In this document: one piece after another, positions 7,594 through 15,984 of the stretch | Layout: each line of letters begins with the position of its first letter | Numbering within the stretch: position 1 is the stretch's first letter | Origin: a virus | Length of the DNA: 25,509 nt | Virus record (IMG/VR): IMGVR_UViG_3300046007_000411 | Span: 1 to 25,509 of that record | Strand: one strand, 5' to 3' | Notes under the pieces: generated by a model | Told to the model about the DNA's origin: nothing | The model's input: the letters and a program-made list of their open reading frames with translations, nothing else | Databases searched by the model: none | Made by a program: the position numbers and the translations under genes

Positions 7594-8677
7594 GAAGTTC
7601 TTTAGTGTAAATATCCCTTGCCACGTTTTTGTACAAATTGAACCTGCGCCGCGTGATCTCATCAATGTCCAGCCGCTTCTGCATCTTAGCGGTCAGCCTG
7701 TCCGCCATCTCACGCACCATCGCTGGCTCGTTAATCATTGCCTTCATCGACTTGTACCACTTCTTCGGTTGCTTTTCGTCAACAAGCACGCCATCCCATC
7801 CGTCCGTGATGCAGTCAGCATACATGCAGACGTTGCTGGCGATTATCGCCTTGTTCATCCACGCAGCCTCCGTCACCTTCAACTCCGACTTGAGCCTGTT
7901 GAACTTATTGTCGCGAAGCGGCGCAAGCGCAACGTCAACGAAGTTGTAGCCGCCAACGTAGCTGTAAATGTCCGCCGCCTGTATGCGTCCATAGTTGTTG
8001 TTTTTGCCCTTGTTGCTGAACACCTGCTCATATTGCTGATATATCGGGTTTCCTTCATTCCACCCGGCTAAGTACAGCATGTAGCGCCCTTCCAGCGTGT
8101 GATCGTCGCAGAGGCGCGACAGTGGCAGCTCAAGCAACGCCACGTCCTCGGTGTGCTGCGCAGCACCGAAGTAGCCGAAGCGCAGGCGCTCGCTCTTGGT
8201 CGGTTGCGGCTTGAACTGGTCGTACAACAGGTGCGGCACGTTCTCGCATATGGTCACGTTGCGGTTGAGCTTCATGATCTCATCGCGCAGGTACGTCGTG
8301 GTCGTGATAATCGCATCCGCAAGCTTGACGTGTTCAGCGACAACGGCAGACATGTTGGTGTCGTGATAATGCTTATAAAAGCTATGCCCAGTCCCCAAGT
8401 GCCAATAGTCGTCCATGTCCAAGATGATCCTTGCGCCGTACTGGCGTAGGATGTCAGCAACAGGCTTGACAGCATCCAATGGCCCAGCGATCCACGTGCG
8501 GTTGTATAGGAACACGTCAATCGTCCGTAGTTCTTCCGCGCTCATAGTTCGCACGTCGGCGATGCTGACAAACTCGGCTTGATCGCCAAACATCTCATGA
8601 ACGCGGCTTGAAGGCATCTCAAGACGGTAGTAGCTACATCCTGTCGGGTGCTGGTTATAAACGATACATACTCTCAT
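7475..8677 (-). CDS. GT4-like glycosyltransferase (moron-like)
   Basis: The ATG at 8,677 (MRVCIVYNQHPTGCSYYRLEMP) is preferred: it sits five bases after a TAAATTTG box, whereas an earlier in-frame start would fall in the terminator. The 400-residue protein has two Rossmann-like halves: DMDDYWHLG at about 100, a motif common in phage and capsule glycosyltransferases, and a C-terminal donor-binding region with FNRLKSELKVTEAAWMNKAIIASNV and WDGVLVDEKQP. It should transfer a nucleotide-activated sugar, with unknown acceptor: virion protein, fibre or host surface. It sits between structural genes, right after an intrinsic terminator. The last 40 or so residues are read from the start of the next gene in another frame, so the natural end of the fold is probably near NVARDIYTKEL. 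Confidence 0.85.
   Translation of the reverse strand: MRVCIVYNQHPTGCSYYRLEMPSSRVHEMFGDQAEFVSIADVRTMSAEELRTIDVFLYNRTWIAGPLDAVKPVADILRQYGARIILDMDDYWHLGTGHSFYKHYHDTNMSAVVAEHVKLADAIITTTTYLRDEIMKLNRNVTICENVPHLLYDQFKPQPTKSERLRFGYFGAAQHTEDVALLELPLSRLCDDHTLEGRYMLYLAGWNEGNPIYQQYEQVFSNKGKNNNYGRIQAADIYSYVGGYNFVDVALAPLRDNKFNRLKSELKVTEAAWMNKAIIASNVCMYADCITDGWDGVLVDEKQPKKWYKSMKAMINEPAMVREMADRLTAKMQKRLDIDEITRRRFNLYKNVARDIYTKELHAIPESQPKQHDSGDVDGAREQCDGLPVAADELGDAGSH
7608..7637 (-). promoter_or_regulatory. bipartite promoter-like element, copy 2
   Basis: Minus strand: TTTGTACA (7,637-7,630), 14 bases, GATATTTA (7,615-7,608). It lies inside the 3' part of the glycosyltransferase gene, where it encodes D-I-Y, and precedes the ATG at 7,593 by 14 bases that include ACTAAAG. 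The exact TTTG at the -33 position makes this one of the clearest copies. Confidence 0.65.
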
Positions 8678-8682
8678 GCTTA

Positions 8683-8690
8683 CAAATTTA
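8683..8690 (-). promoter_or_regulatory. Bacteroidota -7 box TAAATTTG before the glycosyltransferase
   Basis: TAAATTTG matches TAnnTTTG exactly and ends five bases before the ATG at 8,677, so transcription would start at or next to the start codon. A TTG lies about 22 bases upstream within the terminator loop, longer than the usual spacing. The box comes just after a terminator, which is the promoter arrangement expected of a moron. Confidence 0.5.
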
Positions 8691-8694
8691 GCGC

Positions 8695-8730
8695 AAAAAA
8701 AAAGACCCTGCGCAACCAAACGCAGGGTCT
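8695..8730 (-). terminator. intrinsic (Rho-independent) terminator
   Basis: On the minus strand AGACCCTGCG (8,730-8,721), an eight-base loop, CGCAGGGTCT (8,712-8,703) and then eight further T residues (8,702-8,695). The 10-bp stem is perfect and GC-rich, and the U-tract is uninterrupted. It lies 22 bases after the stop of the structural gene that ends at 8,753, so it ends or attenuates the capsid transcription unit and separates it from the glycosyltransferase. Confidence 0.92.
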
Positions 8731-8752
8731 AACCAACCAAACAAAAGCAAAT

Positions 8753-9289
8753 TTACGAACCGCCAGTGATTTGTGTGCTACTTGTCAAAGCGGCGATTTT
8801 AGTTGAATCAACCTCGCTGCATGGCAACTCCTCCATGCCCGTAAAGGTCATCTCATAGCCATTGCGGTCACCCATCGCCGTTCCTGTCTGCGCAGTGCCG
8901 CCAGTAACGTCCAAGCCATTCGAGCGACCAAGCAGCCAGTATTTGCCGTTCCTGTCAGTGACAATAGCCATGAGCCTATTCAACCCCAGCAGTCGCAGTT
9001 CGTTGCGCACTGTTTGCGTCATGCGGTTAATCGGGAACACCAACTCTTGCTGGTAGAAGATCGTGCCGTTTTCGGTCGAGGCGTTGACAGTTTCGGTGAA
9101 CTGACCAGCGCCCTTCGGTACTTCGTATTTGTAAAATCCTGATGCAGGGAAAGTGCCAGTGACAACGCCCGAACCATCTACAACGATGGTACCAGTGACG
9201 CTGTTAAAGGCGATGAGGCGTACCTCCGTGATGCCGCCCACGTTGTCGCGGCATCCTAATTTATATCCAGTTGTTAAAGCGCAAGGCAT
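8753..9289 (-). CDS. virion structural protein (tail-tube-like or head-associated)
   Basis: The 178-residue protein starts MPCALTTGYKLGCRDNVGGI and is rich in beta strands: EVRLIAFNSVTGTIVV, QFTETVNASTENGTIFYQQEL, RMTQTVRNELRLLGLNRLMAIV, DRNGKYWLLGRSNGLDV, MGDRNGYEMTFTGMEELP. The last two motifs recur in a family found next to the major capsid gene of Bacteroidota phages; I recall it as structural, possibly tail tube, without experimental proof. It is the last gene before the strong terminator, so it shares high expression with the capsid. GATATAGATATG at its start partly resembles the GATATTTA element but lacks the upstream half at the right distance. Confidence 0.7.
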   Translation of the reverse strand: MPCALTTGYKLGCRDNVGGITEVRLIAFNSVTGTIVVDGSGVVTGTFPASGFYKYEVPKGAGQFTETVNASTENGTIFYQQELVFPINRMTQTVRNELRLLGLNRLMAIVTDRNGKYWLLGRSNGLDVTGGTAQTGTAMGDRNGYEMTFTGMEELPCSEVDSTKIAALTSSTQITGGS

Positions 9290-9352
9290 ATCTATATCGT
9301 TTAGTTATTGACAAAAGAAAAGAAGCGGGGAGGGTTGCCCCTCCCCACGTCA

Positions 9353-10339
9353 TCATCCTGCAGGTGTAGTCGCGTTAGACGCTTTATACAACACCATCTG
9401 TTCAGGGAAGGCAAACTGCACACCGTACTTAAACGCTGCTTGGAAGCGCACTTGGTCATTGTCGTAAGATGCCCAAATGCGGAATTGGTCTTCGTCGGAG
9501 AGCAAGTCCGTGCCGTAATACAAGTTCTCAAGCGATGTAGCAACGATCCTGCGCGTGTTGTTCATGCCATTCACCGCAACGACTTTCAGGTTCGTGCCGG
9601 GGTAGAACATCTCACCACCACCAAGCTGTCCGAGGTCGCCTTGGAATAGGTTTTCGCTGACCAGCTTATTAGCTAACAAGCGATACACGTCCCATCCGCA
9701 AAAGGCAACAAGGTCAGGCCTGCTCACGATCGCGACGGGGATGTTTTGGTAAACGTTCTCAAACGCTGAAACGATAGTCGCGTCGCTAAATGCAGCACCG
9801 GCCAAGGATGACACAATAGAGGCTGATGCCGTAGTCTTCTCCATCAGGTGCAAAAGGCCTACGGTCTTGTTCAAAGTCGCGTCACCGCTTATTGATGCAG
9901 ACGAGCCTGTCCATCCCGACGCGCCTGTCGCCGATGTCGACTGCCAAATAGCAGTCTCGATGTTAGCGGCGATCTTCTTAGCCTTCTGCGTTGCGAAAGC
10001 CTGCTCAAACGGCACACCTTCATAGTTGCTGCCTTGCGAAAGCTGGGTGGCAAGCCACTTGGTTTCCAGTTCGCGAGGACACAACTCCTCTTGTACCTTG
10101 ACACGCGCAACGCTGATGACGCGCTGGCTGAACGTGGTTGTGCCGTTAGCGTTCCATGCGCACGCTGTGGCAGATTGAAACACGGCGTCGGTGTCCATAA
10201 GGTTCAACGCCTCTTGATTTTTCACGCCCACGCGCTTCTGCATGAGCGACTGCGTTTTCGCGTCGAAAACGGCAGTGGTCAACAACGGGAGCTTATTCTG
10301 CTCAACGTAGTCGGTTAGTCCTCCAATTGAAAATGACAT
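9353..10339 (-). CDS. major capsid protein
   Basis: The 328-residue protein, preceded by protease- and scaffold-like genes, has the hallmarks of HK97-fold capsid proteins of this phage group: an N-terminal region with Q-K-R-V-G-V-K-N-Q-E-A-L-N-L-M-D (about 34-49), QEELCPRELETKWLATQL, an internal helix with FEQAFATQKAKKIAANIETAIWQ, AIVSRPDLVAFCGWDVYR, and a C-terminal GGEMFYPGTNLKVVAVNGM followed by VRFQAAFKYGVQFAFPEQMVLYK. It would form the icosahedral shell. It begins three bases after the scaffold-like gene, behind an A-rich AAAATAAACT leader typical of Bacteroidota starts. Confidence 0.85.
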   Translation of the reverse strand: MSFSIGGLTDYVEQNKLPLLTTAVFDAKTQSLMQKRVGVKNQEALNLMDTDAVFQSATACAWNANGTTTFSQRVISVARVKVQEELCPRELETKWLATQLSQGSNYEGVPFEQAFATQKAKKIAANIETAIWQSTSATGASGWTGSSASISGDATLNKTVGLLHLMEKTTASASIVSSLAGAAFSDATIVSAFENVYQNIPVAIVSRPDLVAFCGWDVYRLLANKLVSENLFQGDLGQLGGGEMFYPGTNLKVVAVNGMNNTRRIVATSLENLYYGTDLLSDEDQFRIWASYDNDQVRFQAAFKYGVQFAFPEQMVLYKASNATTPAG

Positions 10340-10342
10340 AGT

Positions 10343-10963
10343 TTATTTTTTAAGGGTTTTTAGGGTTTCATTCAATTCTGCAAGACGGCTGGCGCGGCTC
10401 ATCTTCACGGATTCAACGACGGCGTCACTTGCTCTTTTCTTCGGCGCAGCGGTAGGCATCTGCGCCAACGCTGATAACGCCGCGTCAATGGTGCTGAACC
10501 TCGCGGCGTTAGCTTCAACCTCGCCGCCCATCTTCGCCATCATCTCCTCGACCTTGGCAGCCAAAGCAGCGATAGCCGCCTCCATAGCTTGCATCCTCTC
10601 CTCATGCGGATCAGCAGGCATCTCTTCGCCTTCAGGTGTCACTTCAATCTCTACCTCTTGCGCCTCAACAACTTCAGGTGCCGGTGCAGGTGCAGCGTCG
10701 CCGATCTCGACAATCTTGCCGCCCTCGGTCGTCACCACGCCAACTTCAGGGATGCTATGTGCGCCATCGGGAGCAGGCAGCAGTCCCTCTTCGGTCACGA
10801 CGTAGACGAGCGTGCCAACGGCCAACTCGCCATCGACGCGGATCATCGTGCCATCCTCCAACTTGTAGTCGCTGAACGCCAACGGCGCAGCGGCTGGTGC
10901 CGGCGCAGCGGAGAAGCTACGCAGCACGCGGGTTAACTCTGAAATTCGATCTGATAGGTTCAT
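10343..10963 (-). CDS. scaffold-like protein of the head module
   Basis: The ATG at 10,963 (MNLSDRISELTRVLRSF) is chosen because it lies exactly five bases after a GATATTTA element; the longer reading from 11,020 would overlap the protease gene. The 206-residue product has a helical start, an Ala/Pro linker, a small beta domain (DYKLEDGTMIRVDG, VGTLVYVVTEEG, IPEVGVVTTEGGKIVEI), a second Ala/Pro/Glu linker, then a coiled-coil helix (about 120-165) and a Lys-rich C-terminal helix. Acidic, helical, low-complexity sequence between protease and major capsid genes is the usual profile of a scaffolding protein that is lost from mature heads. Identification rests on position and composition. Confidence 0.65.
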   Translation of the reverse strand: MNLSDRISELTRVLRSFSAAPAPAAAPLAFSDYKLEDGTMIRVDGELAVGTLVYVVTEEGLLPAPDGAHSIPEVGVVTTEGGKIVEIGDAAPAPAPEVVEAQEVEIEVTPEGEEMPADPHEERMQAMEAAIAALAAKVEEMMAKMGGEVEANAARFSTIDAALSALAQMPTAAPKKRASDAVVESVKMSRASRLAELNETLKTLKK

Positions 10964-10967
10964 ATAG

Positions 10968-11555
10968 TTAAATATCGTTTGGTTTGATAGTATGCAAAAA
11001 ACTCTCAAAGGCTTGGGCAAACCCCGCCATCGCCACCTCTATCTCCGTATCCGTCGGCTGCATCCCGAAGTAGCCTTCAATGCTGAACCCGGTGAACTGG
11101 TCGCGATCCTCCCACACTTTGTCGTTCTCAACTTTGAACGATCCGAACCAACTGCCATCCTTCGCATCCTCGTAGCCGTTCGGTGGGTTGATGCCGCGCT
11201 CCCTGTCGATCAGGTAGCTCTCAAACATATAGACACCATCGATGGCGGTGCTGTGTTCAGCGTTCACGTTGTGCTGGTTGCCCTGCTTAAAATATTTCTG
11301 CACCATCTTGCGGATCGTCTCCTTCTGGAAGATCACGAAGTACTCGCCCCTTGTTTTGTCGCGGCGTATGATCGGCGTATCTGCCAGCATCAACGGCCCT
11401 GTTAGTACGCGCTTTTCGCCTGTTTCGGTGAATCGCATCTTCTCCTTGCTGAACGCCTGAAATGGCCGCTCAATCGCAGGGGATTCAACGAGTGCGACGT
11501 AGCTGACGCCTTCGTCAACTTCATCAATGGTCATCAGGTAAACTGGTAGTTCCAT
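10968..11555 (-). CDS. prohead protease, XkdF-like
   Basis: Two in-frame starts exist, at 11,570 (MIFNAMELP) and 11,555 (MELPVYLMTIDE). I prefer 11,555, since the first five codons are the GATATTTA element itself and the element ends five bases before this ATG. The 195-residue protein shows motifs of the XkdF-type putative serine prohead protease family: VSYVALVESPAIERPFQAF, EKRVLTGPLMLADTPIIRRD, GEYFVIFQKETIRKMV, NVNAEH, GVYMFESYLIDRERGI, GSWFGSFKV and FTGFSIEGYF. The conserved His (AEH) and Ser (GFSIEG) are candidate catalytic residues. It would mature scaffold and capsid proteins. The next two genes, scaffold-like and capsid, fit this. Confidence 0.82.
   Translation of the reverse strand: MELPVYLMTIDEVDEGVSYVALVESPAIERPFQAFSKEKMRFTETGEKRVLTGPLMLADTPIIRRDKTRGEYFVIFQKETIRKMVQKYFKQGNQHNVNAEHSTAIDGVYMFESYLIDRERGINPPNGYEDAKDGSWFGSFKVENDKVWEDRDQFTGFSIEGYFGMQPTDTEIEVAMAGFAQAFESFLHTIKPNDI
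10969..10998 (-). promoter_or_regulatory. bipartite promoter-like element, copy 3
   Basis: Minus strand: TTTGCATA (10,998-10,991), 14 bases, GATATTTA (10,976-10,969), then five bases and the ATG at 10,963. This is the copy closest to the consensus. It overlaps the 3' end of the protease gene and would drive scaffold and capsid genes. Confidence 0.68.
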
Positions 11556-11560
11556 AGCGT

Positions 11561-11590
11561 TAAATATCATCAGTTACCTAACTGTGCAAA
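11561..11590 (-). promoter_or_regulatory. bipartite promoter-like element, copy 4
   Basis: Minus strand: TTTGCACA (11,590-11,583), 14 bases, GATATTTA (11,568-11,561), five bases, ATG at 11,555. It overlaps the end of the tape measure gene and would start the head module. Only about 590 bases separate it from copy 3. Confidence 0.67.
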
Positions 11591-13723
11591 TTCGCTGATC
11601 CTACGCAAACGCCCTGACACTGTGCGCACGTCGGATTCGACGACATACGCGCGCATACCTTGACCTTGCCCTGCGCCTGCACCTTCATTCGGGTTGGTTA
11701 GCTGGCTATTCGGGTTCATCACTCCGCCTCCCGATGCGAAGCCTCCTGTCGTTGGAGGTGCTGATCCGCCGCCGCCTGTGCCAGCTGTGCCGCCTCCGCC
11801 GCCTCCTCCGCCGCCGCCAGTGATGCTCCTGACCTGCCCGATGCTCGTCGCTGCAATAGCTGCGATGCGTAGGCCAGCGTTAATCTTCGCCATCGTGCTT
11901 AGACTTAATGCCTGCGTCACGCCAGCAGCACCAGCTGTCAAAGCGTTGGCAGGGTTAAGCGCTGCGTTGGCGTTGATGCCTGCCAGTTCCTTCTGCAAGT
12001 TTATAACAACTTGCGCTATTGCCATGCCTTTCTCCAACGCCAGCGCCGCCAACATCACTGCCTTGCTCTTGCCTCCCAGTGATCGCATAATCTCAACGAT
12101 GCTACCCGATGCGGTGTTGTAGAACTGAACACGCGCCTCATTGTACGCCTTATCCCGCTGCAAGTCCTCTTGGCGTAGCTTTTCGCGCTCTGCGTATAGC
12201 TCATCTTCAATTTGTATCTGATAGTCCAGCTGCGCCCTCTGCGCATCTAACTCCGCCTGATCCGCTGCATCTTGCTGCTCTTGAATCTTGGCCGTGCGTT
12301 CAGCGCGCAGTTGCGCTAACAATAGGTTGGTCGCCTCCTCGTTGCCCTGAACCTTGGCGAGGCGCTCTTCATAGCTGGCGTCAATCTGCTCCAACTCGCG
12401 CTCGTTGGCAGATAGGCTATTCTCCAGCAACACCTGCCTGCTGTCGGCAATGATGCCGTCAATTTCCTTCTGCTTTGCGGCGGCAGCTTCCCGCTCCTGC
12501 TCCTGTTTCCGCCTGCGCTCTTCAACGGCTTTCTCGCGCTCTTGCTGCCTCTTATCCGCCTCTTTTGCGGCAGCGTCCTGCTTTTCTAACTCTGTCTTTT
12601 TAATATAGCTTTCATACTGCGCTCGCAAGACGTTATGCTGATGCCGCGCCTCCGCCATCTCTTCCTCATCCTTCGCATTTTGCAGTCGCTTCCTGCTGAT
12701 GTCGAACTCCATCGCGAAGACCTCCGCCTCGGTAGCGCCGCGCTCCTTGGCGATTTCTGCGGCACGCTCCATCGACTGAATCTGACCGTCAAGGTTCTCC
12801 TTCACCTTAATGCCCAGAAATCCCTTGACCGCTGCCGTCAGTTTGTCGAAGTTGGCGATCAGCAAGCCAATGGCTACCACCGCCGCGCCGATGCCTGTCG
12901 CTATGAGCGCCAAGCGGAACGCCTTCATTGCCCCTGTGCTGGTGCCAACTGCCAGCGCATAGGCACGCTGCGCCGCCGCGTTCAGGTTGACCATCAGCGC
13001 AGAATCTTTATTCAGCGCGTTGGCGACAGCCGTTGCACCATTGACCAACGCCAGCGCCGCCTGCACCTTCATCATTGCCTTCTGCACGTCCTCACTCTCC
13101 TCGCCGAACAGCGCGGCTGCACCTTGCGCAACGGCGAAGCCGCCTGCGATGCCTTGAATTGCAGAGGTGAACGTGTCCAGCGTCCTTGTGTCCGACGCTA
13201 GCGCCTTGACCTGTGCGCTTGTGTCACCGATAGCGTCCTTCAGCGATCCTGCCTCGGCAGCCATCCGCCGGAACTGGTCGGTGTTCTTCTGGCCCGCCGC
13301 TTCGAGGTCAAGCATCTGCTTTTGCAAGTCGCGGAGGCGCGCCTTTGCGGACTGCGTCGCTTTCTGGGTGTTGTCTTCAGCCTTAATATTGACGTTGACA
13401 TCTTCATCTAATTCTGCTATCGCATCTTGCGCAACAGCGACGCCGCCGGCAACGTCTTGAAGTGATGATGTGAACTTGTCCAATGTCTGCGTACCAGACG
13501 ACAGCGCCTTCACCTGCGCGCTCGTGTCGCCAATAGCGCTTCTTAAAGATTCTGCCTCGTTAGACATACGCCGAAACTGATCCGTATTCTTCTGCCCAGC
13601 CGCTTCCAGATCAAGCATTTGCTGTTGCAATTCACGGAGGCGTGCCTTCGCCGATTGCGTCGCCTTCTGGGTGTCGTCTTCGGCTCTGACCTTGACGGTG
13701 ATCTCTTTGTCTACTTCTGCCAT
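11570..13723 (-). CDS. tape measure protein
   Basis: The 717-residue protein is the longest helical protein in the tail block. Residues 1-101 and 102-202 are a tandem duplication (shared AxQKxT, AKARLR, QMLDLEAAGQKNTDQFRRM, AIGDTSAQVKAL). A hydrophobic segment lies at about 268-290 (ALIATGIGAAVVAIGLLIANF), as is common in tape measures. A long, highly charged coiled coil (about 330-530, rich in E, K, R, Q and A) follows, then an Ala-rich hydrophobic region, a run of ten Gly and a C-terminal Gly/Pro/Asn-rich tail. It sets tail length; by the usual rule of about 0.15 nm per residue this gives a tail near 100 nm. It overlaps the previous stop by one base. Confidence 0.9.
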   Translation of the reverse strand: MAEVDKEITVKVRAEDDTQKATQSAKARLRELQQQMLDLEAAGQKNTDQFRRMSNEAESLRSAIGDTSAQVKALSSGTQTLDKFTSSLQDVAGGVAVAQDAIAELDEDVNVNIKAEDNTQKATQSAKARLRDLQKQMLDLEAAGQKNTDQFRRMAAEAGSLKDAIGDTSAQVKALASDTRTLDTFTSAIQGIAGGFAVAQGAAALFGEESEDVQKAMMKVQAALALVNGATAVANALNKDSALMVNLNAAAQRAYALAVGTSTGAMKAFRLALIATGIGAAVVAIGLLIANFDKLTAAVKGFLGIKVKENLDGQIQSMERAAEIAKERGATEAEVFAMEFDISRKRLQNAKDEEEMAEARHQHNVLRAQYESYIKKTELEKQDAAAKEADKRQQEREKAVEERRRKQEQEREAAAAKQKEIDGIIADSRQVLLENSLSANERELEQIDASYEERLAKVQGNEEATNLLLAQLRAERTAKIQEQQDAADQAELDAQRAQLDYQIQIEDELYAEREKLRQEDLQRDKAYNEARVQFYNTASGSIVEIMRSLGGKSKAVMLAALALEKGMAIAQVVINLQKELAGINANAALNPANALTAGAAGVTQALSLSTMAKINAGLRIAAIAATSIGQVRSITGGGGGGGGGGTAGTGGGGSAPPTTGGFASGGGVMNPNSQLTNPNEGAGAGQGQGMRAYVVESDVRTVSGRLRRISEFAQLGN
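13118..13723 (-). repeat. tandem 303-bp duplication in the tape measure gene
   Basis: Codons 1-101 (13,723-13,421) and 102-202 (13,420-13,118) encode near-identical protein repeats in a fixed 101-residue register; AEDDTQKATQSAKARLR is matched by AEDNTQKATQSAKARLR. At the DNA level the copies differ at many third positions, so the duplication is not recent or has been altered by recombination. Confidence 0.9.
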
Positions 13724-15984
13724 TACTTGCCTTTTATTGGGTTGACGATTTGTGGGTAATACTCACCTTGCACCTCCGCGTTGAGGTTGTAGTTGCCGAC
13801 AGGGTTGACCGACTGCGCGCTGAGCTCTGCGAGGTTTAAGATGCGGCGCAGCGTCACCCGGCACATGACGTTCTGCCCGATCCTGTAATCTTTTATCTCA
13901 AGCAACCGCCACTTGATGCCGTGCCAGTAGATCGGGATGCGGAAGTCAAGCGTCGCGATGTCGGTGACCGTCAGCAGGAATGTTGCCTCAACCTGCATCG
14001 CCTCCTTGCTTGCGATTTCTTCAATGTAGTTGCGCCAGTAGGTGTTGAATAGGTTATTGTTCGTATACGGCGTAAATCCTGCCTGACCATCCGGTAAGGC
14101 GAAGTAAAGCTGCCGCGGCATACCAAACGCCAAGTCCTGACTTGGGTTGTATGGGTTGTCAACGTGGCCGATATAGGGCAACGTGTCACCACTCACCCAG
14201 CTGCTTACCGTGGTCTTGAAGCCATCAATCCAAAGCCACGTTTCAACGCTGCCACTTGGCGACGGCTGCATCTTGACGTAGTTGTACTGCGCCAGCCTGT
14301 ACCCTGTCTTCATCGTACGTATGCTGCCATCCGCTTCCACATCCCACGTCCTGCCCATGACGATGTTCGTGCGATACTGCGCAGGGATGACTGTCGCCGC
14401 CTTTGTTTCGATGACCTGCTCGCCACGTCCGTAGAAGTTGTCGGTGTCGTATTGCCTCGATCCATAGCCTGTCTGCCACGTGTTTCGGTACTGCTTGGAT
14501 AGCGCCTCGCCACCATCGCGGTAGGCAAAGGTGAAGCGCTTGCGGAGTTCAGGATCGCCGCATATCATCGTCATCTCCGCGTTCTCGTCGGACTTCTGCG
14601 ACCAATCAACGACGCCGCTGGAGTAGAAGGTAGTCCACGGCTCAATGTAGATGAGTGACGGATCTTGCGGCGACTGGTAGAAATAGAGGTTAAACATCTT
14701 CTGCAAGTCGGCGAGAAGGTCAATCTGCAAGGTATCGGCAGGCAGCGCCGTGCGCATGTCCATTGATTGGCCGACAACGGAGAAGCGCTCCAGTAGGTTG
14801 ATCTGCAACGTACCTGCGTCCATCGTTGAGCCTCCTGTGTCGCAGTAAATCGTTATCTTCATCGTGCCAGCCGCCGGGAAGATGAGAGTCGCGTCAAGGG
14901 ATAGAAGCCGCTCCGTAGTGCCAATCGTTTCGGTGACCTGAATGTTGTTGCCATACTGATCCTTCAGCACGTTGCCTGCATTGTCCTTTGCTGATATGAT
15001 AAACGTAGTCGGATCAGCGCCGCCAGTGAAAATGCCTTCAAAGCGCAGTCGATATATGCCTATATATTGGCTGCTGCTGGTGTAAAGGCCAGTCGTAGTG
15101 TTGACCTTGCCGTCGCCACCGTTGAAGAATGGATCGCCAGTTTCGTCAAAGATTATCGTCTTTTCTTCGGCCCCATCCCACGTCACTAACTCGCTGCCAA
15201 CATAGCACTTATCCGAGGCGCTGACATACGCGAATGCGTCGCCCGCGTAAGGGATGACCATACGCTCAAACTCCGCAGTGTTAAAGAAAGCCGACTGATA
15301 GCGATAGCCGTGCTGCGCGAAAATCAAGTCGACCATCTTCTTAACCCAAATGTTTGGACGCATCAACTCAATCGGGATCAGCCTATCGAAGATTGGCGTG
15401 ATTGAACTGAACAGCGGCGCAAGCGGCCCTAATGGGTTGCTGACGTCGTAGCAGTGGAAGTGGCCAGCGGCGTCAATAATGCCGTAAACATATCCGCTCG
15501 CATCGCTGTAACTGTCATCCCAAGTGCCTGTGACCAGCGACACGCTGAAGGTGTGGTTCATGCCTGTCACTCCCACCGTGTCGACAAGCTTGACGTCAGC
15601 CATGTTGCTAAATAGCGCCACCTCCTCGCCGTAGATGGCGACCTCATAGGTCGCTTGGTTCTTCATGACCGTCATCGACAATAGCTGCATAGTGCCAGCG
15701 AATACCTGAACGCCGTCACTCCACACCGCGCACTTGACCTGCTTGTTTGGTGTGAAGCCGCCAACGAAACTCTGCACGTTGTAGGCGTGGCGAAACGCGG
15801 CGTCGTTGCCCTTCGTAGATGGCAACGCAATCGTCTTGCTGAACGCACCCTTGCGCTTGGTGACGTCAGCCAAGTCCTGAACGCTGAAGGTGACCGCAAT
15901 ATCGGTGTCGCCAGAAACGTCAAGGTCAAAGCCTGTCGATGGCGCATCCGCGTCCGGGTAGCAGACGAACTTCACGTTACTCAT
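13723..15984 (-). CDS. large tail (distal tail / baseplate-like) protein
   Basis: The 753-residue protein starts MSNVKFVCYPDADAPSTG. Near its N-terminus is DLADVTKRKGAFSKTIALPSTKGNDAAFRHAYNVQ (about 37-71), a motif I associate with a Bacteroidota phage tail protein family in which K-R-x-x-x-F-S-K-T-I-x-L-P is conserved. The rest is beta-rich with many aromatics, for example IYIEPWTTFYSSGVVDWSQK and IPIYWHGIKWRLLEIKDYRIG near the C-terminus, compatible with a tail hub or tip protein. It lies between another tail protein and the tape measure, with a two- to four-base overlap on each side. The precise role is unknown. The N-terminal domain may be the tail-attachment part. Confidence 0.7.
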   Translation of the reverse strand: MSNVKFVCYPDADAPSTGFDLDVSGDTDIAVTFSVQDLADVTKRKGAFSKTIALPSTKGNDAAFRHAYNVQSFVGGFTPNKQVKCAVWSDGVQVFAGTMQLLSMTVMKNQATYEVAIYGEEVALFSNMADVKLVDTVGVTGMNHTFSVSLVTGTWDDSYSDASGYVYGIIDAAGHFHCYDVSNPLGPLAPLFSSITPIFDRLIPIELMRPNIWVKKMVDLIFAQHGYRYQSAFFNTAEFERMVIPYAGDAFAYVSASDKCYVGSELVTWDGAEEKTIIFDETGDPFFNGGDGKVNTTTGLYTSSSQYIGIYRLRFEGIFTGGADPTTFIISAKDNAGNVLKDQYGNNIQVTETIGTTERLLSLDATLIFPAAGTMKITIYCDTGGSTMDAGTLQINLLERFSVVGQSMDMRTALPADTLQIDLLADLQKMFNLYFYQSPQDPSLIYIEPWTTFYSSGVVDWSQKSDENAEMTMICGDPELRKRFTFAYRDGGEALSKQYRNTWQTGYGSRQYDTDNFYGRGEQVIETKAATVIPAQYRTNIVMGRTWDVEADGSIRTMKTGYRLAQYNYVKMQPSPSGSVETWLWIDGFKTTVSSWVSGDTLPYIGHVDNPYNPSQDLAFGMPRQLYFALPDGQAGFTPYTNNNLFNTYWRNYIEEIASKEAMQVEATFLLTVTDIATLDFRIPIYWHGIKWRLLEIKDYRIGQNVMCRVTLRRILNLAELSAQSVNPVGNYNLNAEVQGEYYPQIVNPIKGK